Shown: in pieces, positions 1 to 5,528 of the stretch
How positions within the stretch are numbered: position 1 is the stretch's first letter
Layout of the letters: the number at the start of each line of letters is the position of its first letter
Source of the DNA: Paracoccaceae bacterium
GTDB taxonomy: Bacteria > Pseudomonadota > Alphaproteobacteria > Rhodobacterales > Rhodobacteraceae
Reading direction: 5' to 3'
DNA: 5,528 nt
Assembly (NCBI GenBank): GCA_019090405.1
Contig: JAHRVZ010000323.1
Coordinates: forward strand, 1 to 5,528
Notes under the pieces: model-generated
What the model was told of the DNA's origin: nothing
Database searches by the model: none
What the model saw: the letters and a program-made list of their open reading frames with translations, nothing else
Position numbers and translations under genes: made by a program

Positions 1-327
1 CAGCATCCAGATAGCGTGCCGGTGAATATGCTGATCCCGATAGCAGATACTCCGCTGGCAGATGTGACACCATTGGACCCGATCGAATTTGTGCGCACCG
101 TGGCCCTTGCGCGTATCCTCATGCCCAAAACCCATGTGCGCCTGTCTGCCGGGCGCACTGATATGAGCGACGAGATGCAGGCAATGTGCTTTTTCGCCGG
201 GGCCAATTCGATATTTGTCGGCGAGACGTTGCTAACCGCGGACAACCCGGATGAAGACAAGGATGCGGTTTTGTTTGACCGCCTGGGAATTACTGCGATG
301 AAAGTTGGATGTGACGGTACGGTGTGA
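1..327 (+). CDS. bioB: Biotin synthase, C-terminal part (5' end outside window)
   Basis: This is the last 108 codons of biotin synthase, a radical-SAM enzyme that inserts sulfur into dethiobiotin to form biotin in the cytoplasm. The reading frame is open from base 1, so the N-terminal CxxxCxxC cluster motif lies upstream of the window. Visible family signatures are SVPVNMLIPIADTPLAD (residues 5-21 of the fragment), HVRLSAGR (45-52) and MQAMCFFAGANSIFVGE (59-75). These align closely with the E. coli BioB C-terminal half. The arginine of VRLSAG is the conserved unusual ligand of the [2Fe-2S] cluster in this family. The protein ends soon after the conserved DNPDEDKDAVLFDRLG segment and lacks the longer, poorly conserved tail of E. 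coli BioB. The stop is TGA at 325-327, and the gene converges on the biotin regulator 12 nt downstream. Its own promoter is not in the window. Confidence 0.96.
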   Translation, partial: QHPDSVPVNMLIPIADTPLADVTPLDPIEFVRTVALARILMPKTHVRLSAGRTDMSDEMQAMCFFAGANSIFVGETLLTADNPDEDKDAVLFDRLGITAMKVGCDGTV

Positions 328-329
328 TC

Positions 330-355
330 GCAATTGGCGTTACGCCAGGCGTTGC
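330..355. terminator. Imperfect hairpin between convergent bioB and bioR
   Basis: An inverted repeat lies at the meeting point of the two genes. TGGCG (335-339) and CGCCA (343-347) enclose the loop TTA, which is the stop codon of the regulator read on the other strand. An outer GCAA (330-333) / TTGC (352-355) pair extends the stem, with 1-nt and 4-nt bulges. No T-run follows on either strand, so an intrinsic terminator is not established. It could act as a weak bidirectional transcript end or be chance. Confidence 0.25.
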
Positions 356-951
356 AAATGTTTCTTAAGCACGGCGACCGCCGCGTCGCTGTCCTTGCGG
401 ATGATCGCATTTAAGATTGCAGTATGATCCCGATCTGTTCGCGCCTCCCAAGTTGAGCGCCAGGTGCCCAGCAAGTGTCGTGCACTCAGGATTTGCAGAT
501 TGTCGATTGTCGACAATAATCGAGGCATTGCGCAGGCCACCAAAATAACTTTGTGAAATTGCCGATTGGTCCTTTCCCACGAAACCAGATCATCGGCATC
601 ATCACATGCCCGCAAGGCCAGTTTCGCCTTGTGAAGGTTATCCGGCGTCATTTTGGGTATGGCGTGTTGTAACGCTACCGGTTCCAGCGCAAAGCGCATC
701 GCTTTGATTTCAAAGATATCGTCGGGGTCAAAAAGCGCAACGCGGACGCCACGTCTGGGGATGCTGACCGCCAAACCACGCGCTTGCAAACGCAACAAAG
801 CCTCGCGTACAGGGACATGGCTGGTATTGAAGGCTTCCGCGATGTGGTTCTGGCGCAGCGGTTCGTCTGGTTTTAGCTGCCCACGGATAATCTGATCTGT
901 AAGAGCCTGCTGGATCCGATCAGAAATTGTAATATTGGGTTCGATTTTCAT
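340..951 (-). CDS. bioR: GntR/FCD-family biotin repressor, BioR-like
   Basis: This is a 203-residue cytoplasmic transcription factor of the GntR superfamily, FadR/FCD branch. Residues about 8-72 form the winged helix-turn-helix (IRGQLKPDEPLRQNHIAEAF, then SHVPVREALLRLQARGL and the wing IPRRGVRV). Residues about 78-203 form the all-helical FCD effector domain, with NRQFH (129-133), H159, H176 in RDHTAIL and H198 in KKHL at positions where FCD proteins often bind a metal. The assignment to BioR rests on three things together: the fold, the position next to bioB, and an exact BioR box directly upstream. BioR represses biotin genes and often itself in Alphaproteobacteria. The ATG at 951-949 is the only sensible start, because an in-frame TAA (957-955) sits two codons upstream and the next Met is residue 85. 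No Shine-Dalgarno sequence precedes it. The stop is TAA at 342-340. A paralogous GntR regulator with another role is possible but less likely. Confidence 0.88.
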   Translation of the reverse strand: MKIEPNITISDRIQQALTDQIIRGQLKPDEPLRQNHIAEAFNTSHVPVREALLRLQARGLAVSIPRRGVRVALFDPDDIFEIKAMRFALEPVALQHAIPKMTPDNLHKAKLALRACDDADDLVSWERTNRQFHKVILVACAMPRLLSTIDNLQILSARHLLGTWRSTWEARTDRDHTAILNAIIRKDSDAAVAVLKKHLQRLA

Positions 952-986
952 AATTTATAGATAATTTTTTGTGCGTTTCAAAGCAA
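951..986 (-). promoter_or_regulatory. Probable bioR core promoter with leaderless start
   Basis: On the minus strand a -35-like TTGCTT (986-981) is followed after exactly 17 bases by a -10-like TATCTA (963-958), which lies inside the BioR box. Six bases further on is the A of the bioR ATG (951), the usual distance for a transcription start. The sequence just before the ATG (TTATCTATAAATT) has no purine-rich ribosome binding site. The geometry predicts an mRNA starting at or next to the start codon. Promoter assignment by eye in alphaproteobacteria is uncertain. Confidence 0.5.
955..964. promoter_or_regulatory. BioR operator box
   Basis: The plus strand reads TTATAGATAA and the minus strand TTATCTATAA, an exact match to the near-palindromic BioR signal known from Alphaproteobacteria. 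It lies three bases upstream of the bioR ATG and overlaps the probable -10 element of that gene. BioR binding here would block its own transcription, giving autorepression. It also sits in the divergent region ahead of the glycosyltransferase gene. I recognised the match from knowledge of the motif; no genome-wide motif scan was done. Confidence 0.85.
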
Positions 987-1035
987 CTCAATTCACCCGG
1001 CTATTTGGATTTTGTCTTTTGTCCTTGGTTTGAAT

Positions 1036-2196
1036 ATGCTGCCGAAAAACAAAGGCCTGAATGACGTGCGCGTGCAAAATAAGATAGCCATTGTCGGAAC
1101 GGTCGGTGTTCCTGGCTGCTATGGCGGGTTCGAAACTTTGGCCGAAAACCTTGTTCACCACCACAAGCGAACGGATAAGGCTGCCGGGCTAACAGTCTGG
1201 TGTTCCGCCATTGCCAAAACCGACCGCCCACAGCGATTTGAGTCTGCGGATCTTCGCTATGTACGGCTGAAAGCCAATGGTACCCAAAGCATCCTGTATG
1301 ACATTGTTAGCCTTTTAGACGCGGTGCGTACCCGACATGATCGGATCATCCTGCTGGGCGTATCCGGGGCGCTATCGCTGCCGCTAATCAGGCTTGTCAG
1401 CAAGGCGCAGATCGTGACCAATATCGACGGGATCGAATGGAAACGGGAAAAATGGTCCGCCCTTGCACGGGCTTTTCTTCGGGCTTCAGAATGGGCCGCT
1501 GTTCGCTTTTCCCACGATGTGATTGCTGACAATCAGGCCATCGCAGACCATGTGCGCAAAAACTATGACCGCGATTGCCACGTCATCGCCTATGGCGGAG
1601 ATCACGCTCTTGAACATCGGCATCACGTTGATCCACCAGTTGCGTTGCCGAACAGCTATGCGCTGGCCCTTTGCCGAATTGAGCCGGAGAATAACATTCA
1701 CATAATCCTTGGCGCGTGGTCACAGATTGACCAACCGCTGGTCATTGTCGGCAATTGGTCAAACAGTGACTATGGCTCAAAGCTGCGTGCGCAATATGCT
1801 TCATCACCTAATATTCACCTGCTGGACCCCGTCTATGACCCGGATTTGTTATTTGCTTTGCGAAGCCGGGCCTCACTGTATCTGCATGGCCATTCGGCTG
1901 GTGGAACCAATCCGTCGCTGGTCGAGATGATGCATTTCGGGTTGCCAATATTGGCGTTTGATTGCGTGTTCAATCGCAATACAACTGAAAACAAAGCGCT
2001 TTATTTCGAAACGGCCGACGAATTATCAGGACTGGTGCAAAACCTAAACCCAGACACGCGTGAGGCGATTGGCAGAGGCATGTTTGAAATCGCCCAACAG
2101 CGATACACTTGGGAAAAGATCGCAGAGTCATATTTCGCTCTTATTGGTGTAGGTACACAGCCAAAACATACCGGCGAAAATGGGAAGCTGGTTTAG
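1036..2196 (+). CDS. GT-B glycosyltransferase with DUF1972 N-terminal domain (rhamnosyltransferase-like)
   Basis: This 386-residue protein probably transfers a sugar from a nucleotide-sugar donor to a surface polysaccharide or lipid-linked precursor on the cytoplasmic face of the membrane. Residues 16-175 match the DUF1972 type of N-terminal Rossmann domain: KIAIVGTVGVPGCYGGFETL (16-35), TNIDGIEWKREKW (128-140) and a following ADNQAIADH segment. The C-terminal donor-binding half carries YLHGHSAGGTNPSLVEMM (282-299) and FNRNTTEN (312-319), typical of this GT4-related group, in which several members are rhamnosyltransferases. No signal peptide or membrane span is visible. The start is uncertain: ATG 1036 is used here; GTG 1066, which has AAAGG about 10 nt upstream, or GTG 1072 would also keep the whole domain, while TTG 1012 is less likely. 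The stop TAG overlaps the stop of the convergent sulfotransferase by 4 bases. The sugar and acceptor cannot be told from the sequence. Confidence 0.85.
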   Translation: MLPKNKGLNDVRVQNKIAIVGTVGVPGCYGGFETLAENLVHHHKRTDKAAGLTVWCSAIAKTDRPQRFESADLRYVRLKANGTQSILYDIVSLLDAVRTRHDRIILLGVSGALSLPLIRLVSKAQIVTNIDGIEWKREKWSALARAFLRASEWAAVRFSHDVIADNQAIADHVRKNYDRDCHVIAYGGDHALEHRHHVDPPVALPNSYALALCRIEPENNIHIILGAWSQIDQPLVIVGNWSNSDYGSKLRAQYASSPNIHLLDPVYDPDLLFALRSRASLYLHGHSAGGTNPSLVEMMHFGLPILAFDCVFNRNTTENKALYFETADELSGLVQNLNPDTREAIGRGMFEIAQQRYTWEKIAESYFALIGVGTQPKHTGENGKLV

Positions 2197-2840
2197 ACTT
2201 CGTAGCCAAAGGTTTCAAAATCCTTTGCGTATGTTTTAGCCACCCATTCACGATCCGATTGGCTTAGGCTTGACTGAACTGCGTTTCCCTCATTGATGCG
2301 TTCGAGGTCCTGATTTTCCAGACCGTACATCGCACATAGCTTTGGCAGCCAGCTATCTTCAAAGCGCAACACTTTTGTATCTGGCGCGACATATAGAAAC
2401 TGAGGTTTGAACATCGGTTCAGTGATGGTGCCGTTTTTATTGAACTGTCTTTTCAGCTTTTTAATCTTGTTGCGTGCCACATCTTCAAATGGTTCGGATG
2501 CCCGTTTAACGTTCCAGAAGTATCGAACACCTGAAAAGAACTTTGAATAAGGATCACGCACGATTGCAAAGCTTGATGTAAATGGCCCCCACCTTACCCA
2601 GATATCCTGCGGCGCATGTTGCAACGAATGTTCAAAGCCGTGGCGTTCGCCTTCAAATGGGATATCCTTAAGGCCGAACTCTTTATTCAGGCGATAGCCG
2701 ATCCTTTTCTTACCAAGCCCGGTCTGCACATTGGACAAAGACCAGCCATTTCTAAGAAACAGAACATATATCGCACTGCCGGCAGTCTTGGGAATATGGG
2801 CGAAATAGACGCGCTGATCATCCTTGGTAAATATCGGCAT
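2193..2840 (-). CDS. Sulfotransferase family protein
   Basis: This is a 215-residue protein with the two PAPS-binding signatures of sulfotransferases. The 5'-phosphosulfate loop is HIPKTAGSAIY (residues 15-25), and the 3'-phosphate-binding strand and helix is FAIVRDPYSKFFSG (91-104). R95 and S99 are candidate 3'-phosphate contacts. PQFLY (146-150), LRFED (158-162) and the C-terminal DFETFGYEV match the layout of the carbohydrate (Sulfotransfer_2-like) families. The likely reaction is transfer of sulfate from PAPS to a glycan hydroxyl; the acceptor is unknown. There is no signal peptide or transmembrane segment, so it should act in the cytoplasm, unlike Golgi-anchored eukaryotic relatives. The region between the two signatures is compact. 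A GGAGA stands about 13 nt before the ATG, a long spacing. Hand-counted GC over 2221-2520 is about 46%, well below the neighbours, hinting at horizontal acquisition. It ends tail to tail with the glycosyltransferase, stops overlapping. Confidence 0.87.
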   Translation of the reverse strand: MPIFTKDDQRVYFAHIPKTAGSAIYVLFLRNGWSLSNVQTGLGKKRIGYRLNKEFGLKDIPFEGERHGFEHSLQHAPQDIWVRWGPFTSSFAIVRDPYSKFFSGVRYFWNVKRASEPFEDVARNKIKKLKRQFNKNGTITEPMFKPQFLYVAPDTKVLRFEDSWLPKLCAMYGLENQDLERINEGNAVQSSLSQSDREWVAKTYAKDFETFGYEV

Positions 2841-3140
2841 AGTCTAACAGGATTCTCCATGCGTTATCGTCGGTTTCGGATGGCTAAGCCAATATTCTAC
2901 CTCAATCGGTGCTACCGAGTGGCAGTGGTTTTTGCAAGTTTGTCCGCTTGCCGAAATTTACAGCCTTCTACCATTGCCAGCCGCCACCAGCGTACAATTG
3001 CGATCACGAACCAAGCAGAGACTAGCGCCTTTCGTCGATACATTTTCCAGATTTTTCTATTATTACGGTATGGTTCGTGAAAGATATGTTGAAAATATGA
3101 CCCAGCATCGGACAAATAAGCCGGGCGGAAAAGAACAGGT
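2841..3140. other. Intergenic region between divergent sulfotransferase and GT-methyltransferase genes
   Basis: These 300 bases separate two genes that start away from each other, so they should hold both promoters. The open frames across them (for example 2932-3216 plus and 2912-3154 minus) show no recognisable domain and overlap the real genes out of frame, so I do not call them. A short inverted repeat, TCGGT-GCT-ACCGA at 2906-2918 with partial extension on both sides, is followed after about 10 bases by five Ts. It does not follow any plus-strand gene, so its role is unclear. No tRNA, repeat array or mobile-element end is visible. Confidence 0.6.
3035..3063 (+). promoter_or_regulatory. 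Candidate promoter of the GT-methyltransferase gene
   Basis: A -35-like TCGATA (3035-3040, four of six bases matching TTGACA) and a -10-like TATTAT (3058-3063) are separated by 17 bases in an AT-rich stretch. They would give a 5' leader of roughly 70 bases before the ATG at 3141. Read by eye only. Confidence 0.3.
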
Positions 3141-5045
3141 ATGGCAAACAGCAAACAACGATCAAATTCCGGTGCTGTTGTCAGTGATGATTTTCAGACG
3201 GTCGATTTTCCGCTAAAACAAAATGTCAGCCCGCATGGCCGAATAACAGCGGTCTCGATGATGAAAGACGAAGGCCCATTTGTTCTGGAATGGGTCGCGC
3301 ATCATCTGGCTGTTGGTTTCACGGATCTGGTCGTTTTTACCAACGATTGCACCGATGGCACCGACGACATGTTGTTCCGTCTAGAGCAGCTTGGACTGGC
3401 CCATCATCGCCGCAATGTTATTGGCGAGGGTATCCGGCCACAGCCATCGGCTCTTAAACACGCTCAGGTCGACCCGTTGGTTCAGAACAGCGACTGGCTG
3501 CTGGTATTTGATGCCGATGAATTTCTTTGCATTCAGCACGGTGACGGATCAATCGACGGGATGATTGCATCTGCAAAAGACCGCGACGCCAATGGTATCG
3601 TCATCACTTGGCGCACATTCGGCTCAAGCGGGGTGCAGGACTGGTCCCGCGCCCCGGTCACTGAACAGTATTTACATGCCGCCCCAACCAGCTGGAACAA
3701 AGGCTGGGGGGTGAAAACCCTGTTTCAGTTTGATCCGGAATACTGGAAGCTGGGAATTCATCGGCCAAAAATCAAAAACAAACACCTGAAAACCGGCTTT
3801 CCCGATACGGTGAAATGGGTGAATGGTTCTGGCCAACCGATGGAGGACTATTTCAAATTCCGCGGCTGGCGGTCAATTGTTCGCACGGTCGGCTATGACT
3901 GGACGCAGATGAACCACTATGCGGTCAAATCCATTGACAGCTATGCCATTCGCAAATTTCGCGGCAACGTGAACCTGAAAAAGGACAAATATAACTCTGA
4001 TTACTGGGCCTTACAGGACCGCAATGAAGTCCGTGATGACAGCACCCTGCGCTATAGCGCGCGACGTGACGAAATCATTGATATTCTTTTGACTGATCCA
4101 GAGTTGCGCAGATTGCATTTCAATGCGGTGGAACGGGCCGAAGCAAGGCTCGCAGAATTCAAGGACACCGCCGCTTATGATGATCTTGTCACCGGCTTGC
4201 GGCAGGCCTCAGAGATTCCAATTGCCGAAGTCGTGGCGAAACCGCCAAAACCGCGGGATCGGGCCAAGATCGCTGCTTTGATGTCCGATATTGAGAAACA
4301 GGTGAACGAAACTGCGCAGAAAAAGCGTCGTGCCAAAGGCGCACCTGACTGGAGCACCGCCGCCGACCATTATGTCAGTGACCCGGTGTATGAACAAAGC
4401 AACCCACCACCGGAAATGTACCAGAACAAGACCCTGAAAATTCCTGCCGACCCACGGATTTTTTCGCCAACCGCACTGCAACAGATCATGGACGGCAAAT
4501 TTGAACGCAACGCAGCGCGCCGGGTTCTCAAATTTATCAAGCCGGGGGATAGCTATCTGGAAGTCGGCGCCGGGGTTGGGTTTCTGCCCGGCGTAATCGC
4601 CATCGAACGGTCAAATGTCAAAGTTGCGGTTCAGGAAAAATCCAGCGCATTGGCAGCAATGGCATTGACACTATGGTCGCTGAATGGGCTGACACCAGGG
4701 CCGGACCTTAGCCTTAGTTCCACGCCACTGCGACAGCCCAAAGATGACCCCAAAACCGCATCGGGCCTGTCCGAGATGGTCGCGCAAACGCGCTGTGATA
4801 TTCTGACCATCAACGACCCTTTGATAAGCGCCGCGATGCTGGCCACAGCGCTGCAAAGCGTTACCGACAAACTGCCTGGCGCTATTGTTCTGGGTGGGCA
4901 GGCGCTAAAGGGGCAGATGAAAGAACCCGAGGTAATCAAGCTGTTGGCGGATTATGGATATTCTCCACTTACCGAAAATCCGCTGACCTCTGCCTTGCTC
5001 ATGCTTCAAAGTCACTTGCAACCTTTGGCGAAAAAGCCGGGCTAA
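3141..5045 (+). CDS. Two-domain protein: GT-A glycosyltransferase (Glyco_tranf_2_4/GT92-like) fused to a SAM-methyltransferase-like domain
   Basis: The protein has 634 residues. Residues about 34-280 form a GT-A glycosyltransferase of the Glyco_tranf_2_4/GT92-like group: SMMKDEGPFVLEWVAHHLAVG (39-59), NDCTDGTDDM (68-77), the metal and nucleotide-sugar DxD motif in FDADEFL (123-129), HRPKIK (207-212) and NHYAVKSIDSYAIRKFRG (258-275). Residues about 365-402 are a Lys/Arg-rich, probably helical linker. Residues about 440-630 resemble a class I methyltransferase: YLEVGAGVGFLPG (472-484) is a glycine-rich SAM-binding motif I, E499 fits the acidic residue ending strand 2, CDILTIND (552-559) fits motif IV, and PGAIVLGG (579-586) a later strand. 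This suggests one enzyme that adds and methylates a sugar, but the second half is divergent and may be non-catalytic. No signal peptide or membrane span is seen. The ATG is preceded by GGAAAAG at about 7-8 nt. The gene diverges from the sulfotransferase, supporting a surface-glycan role. Acceptor and donor are unknown. Confidence 0.85.
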   Translation: MANSKQRSNSGAVVSDDFQTVDFPLKQNVSPHGRITAVSMMKDEGPFVLEWVAHHLAVGFTDLVVFTNDCTDGTDDMLFRLEQLGLAHHRRNVIGEGIRPQPSALKHAQVDPLVQNSDWLLVFDADEFLCIQHGDGSIDGMIASAKDRDANGIVITWRTFGSSGVQDWSRAPVTEQYLHAAPTSWNKGWGVKTLFQFDPEYWKLGIHRPKIKNKHLKTGFPDTVKWVNGSGQPMEDYFKFRGWRSIVRTVGYDWTQMNHYAVKSIDSYAIRKFRGNVNLKKDKYNSDYWALQDRNEVRDDSTLRYSARRDEIIDILLTDPELRRLHFNAVERAEARLAEFKDTAAYDDLVTGLRQASEIPIAEVVAKPPKPRDRAKIAALMSDIEKQVNETAQKKRRAKGAPDWSTAADHYVSDPVYEQSNPPPEMYQNKTLKIPADPRIFSPTALQQIMDGKFERNAARRVLKFIKPGDSYLEVGAGVGFLPGVIAIERSNVKVAVQEKSSALAAMALTLWSLNGLTPGPDLSLSSTPLRQPKDDPKTASGLSEMVAQTRCDILTINDPLISAAMLATALQSVTDKLPGAIVLGGQALKGQMKEPEVIKLLADYGYSPLTENPLTSALLMLQSHLQPLAKKPG

Positions 5046-5195
5046 AATCCTGGTAAGTAGCATTTTGACCTATAATCCTAACCTGCCCGCCACACCCCGA
5101 AACGAATGAAAGCAGATGTTTGACATTCACCGCAATGGAGCCGAAGTTTAGCTTTAAGGGATAAGATGATCGCGCAGCTTAGATGAGGTAATCCG
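5046..5195 (+). promoter_or_regulatory. Spacer with candidate promoter elements ahead of the lactonase-like gene
   Basis: The 150-base gap contains a perfect -10 hexamer TATAAT (5071-5076) with only a poor -35 match upstream. It also contains a perfect -35 hexamer TTGACA (5120-5125) whose best downstream -10 candidates (TTTAGC at 5147, TTTAAG at 5153) are weak and badly spaced. Either could start the next gene independently of the glycosyltransferase gene. GAGG at 5185-5188 is a good ribosome binding site, 7 bases before the ATG at 5196. No intrinsic terminator with a T-run is visible after the stop at 5045. Confidence 0.35.
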
Positions 5196-5528
5196 ATGAG
5201 CAACTGGGAAGTCCATGCCATAAAATACGCAGAGAACGTTTCAAGGACGCGTAGCGACAGCTTTATTTTTGATGACAATCACGATGCTCCACATGCAATA
5301 GATTATTTCATGTGGCTTTTGCGCAAGGGAGACAGGGTTATTCTTGTCGACACCGGGTTTGATGAAACCGAGGCCAGCGCTCGCAATCGAACGATCCGCC
5401 TTGACCCGGCCAAGGCACTTGCTCCTTTGGGGCTGATACCTGACGATATTACCGAAATCATCGTAACTCATCTTCACTATGACCACGCGGGCGGGCTGGC
5501 GCTGTTTCCGAACGCGCATCTGCACCTG
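5196..5528 (+). CDS. Metallo-beta-lactamase-fold hydrolase, N-acyl-homoserine lactonase-like (3' end outside window)
   Basis: The first 111 codons of a gene that runs off the window are present, open to the last base. The N-terminal strands include FMWLLRKGDRVILVDTGFDE (38-57), where VDTG is a fold landmark. The zinc-binding HxHxDH motif is complete in THLHYDHAGG (91-100: H92, H94, D96, H97). The arrangement, with LGLIPDDITEIIVTHLH before the motif, resembles the AHL-lactonase group of the superfamily. These enzymes open the lactone ring of quorum-sensing signals in the cytoplasm. The remaining metal ligands are beyond the window, so other hydrolases of the superfamily (other lactonases, esterases) cannot be excluded. 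ATG 5196 is chosen because GAGG lies 7 bases upstream and the N-terminus fits the fold. No signal peptide is visible. It follows the GT-methyltransferase gene on the same strand after 150 bases and probably has its own promoter. Confidence 0.85.
   Translation, partial: MSNWEVHAIKYAENVSRTRSDSFIFDDNHDAPHAIDYFMWLLRKGDRVILVDTGFDETEASARNRTIRLDPAKALAPLGLIPDDITEIIVTHLHYDHAGGLALFPNAHLHL

Noticed and set aside
1010..1023. Tandem 7-base repeat TTTTGTC TTTTGTC upstream of the glycosyltransferase
   Set aside because: Two short copies of a T-rich word are likely by chance and match no operator known to me.
1012..1035. TTG start at 1012 extending the glycosyltransferase by eight residues
   Set aside because: There is no ribosome binding site before it, the extra residues add no family similarity, and ATG or GTG starts at 1036, 1066 or 1072 fit the family's usual N-terminus better.
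2902..2933. Hairpin plus five Ts as an intrinsic terminator
   Set aside because: The stem has a mismatch, the T-run starts several bases after the stem, and no plus-strand gene precedes it.
2616..3080. Plus-strand open frame of 154 codons across the sulfotransferase start and the intergenic region
   Set aside because: Its first half is antisense to the well-supported sulfotransferase and the rest shows no recognisable domain; it has no convincing ribosome binding site.
2912..3154. Minus-strand 80-codon open frame with a somewhat hydrophobic, basic product
   Set aside because: No family similarity is recognised, it overlaps the start of the GT-methyltransferase gene on the other strand, and it would occupy the likely promoter region.
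2932..3216. Plus-strand 94-codon open frame running into the GT-methyltransferase gene out of frame
   Set aside because: It overlaps a strong gene by 76 bases in another frame, has no clear ribosome binding site and no recognisable motif.
5241..5525. Minus-strand open frame at the right end
   Set aside because: It is antisense to the lactonase-like gene, whose intact zinc motif and ribosome binding site make the plus strand the coding one.

Overview
The window looks like chromosomal DNA from an alphaproteobacterium, most likely a Rhodobacteraceae/Roseobacter-type organism. The strongest evidence is the pairing of bioB with a GntR-family regulator preceded by an exact match to the BioR box (TTATCTATAA), a biotin control system described in Alphaproteobacteria. 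Hand-counted GC is about 59% in sampled bioB lines and about 61% in two lines of the large 3141-5045 gene, but about 46% in 300 bases of the sulfotransferase gene. The window is therefore compositionally uneven. Species assignment is inference.

Layout: (1) 1-327, plus strand: the 3' end of biotin synthase bioB. (2) 340-951, minus strand: a BioR-like GntR/FCD regulator convergent with bioB, with a 12-nt gap. Its operator overlaps its own -10 element and almost touches its ATG. (3) 1036-2196, plus: a DUF1972-type GT-B glycosyltransferase. (4) 2193-2840, minus: a small sulfotransferase whose stop codon overlaps that of the glycosyltransferase. (5) 2841-3140: about 300 bases without a convincing gene, holding the divergent promoter region. 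(6) 3141-5045, plus: a 634-residue two-domain protein, with a GT-A glycosyltransferase (Glyco_tranf_2_4/GT92-like) at the N-terminus and a SAM-methyltransferase-like Rossmann domain at the C-terminus. (7) 5046-5195: a promoter-like spacer. (8) 5196-5528, plus: the 5' part of a metallo-beta-lactamase-fold hydrolase resembling N-acyl-homoserine lactonases, cut by the window end.

How the parts fit: the left end is a biotin synthesis and control module in which BioR probably represses itself and, beyond the window, the bio genes. The middle three genes (two glycosyltransferases and one sulfotransferase) look like a small cell-surface glycan locus, perhaps making or decorating a sulfated polysaccharide. 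They are not one operon, since their orientations alternate. The lactonase-like gene is probably separate from the glycan genes. I see no mobile element, CRISPR array, tRNA or rRNA. The points most worth a second look are the leaderless, operator-embedded bioR start and the glycosyltransferase-methyltransferase fusion. I did not find clear evidence for a wholly new system.
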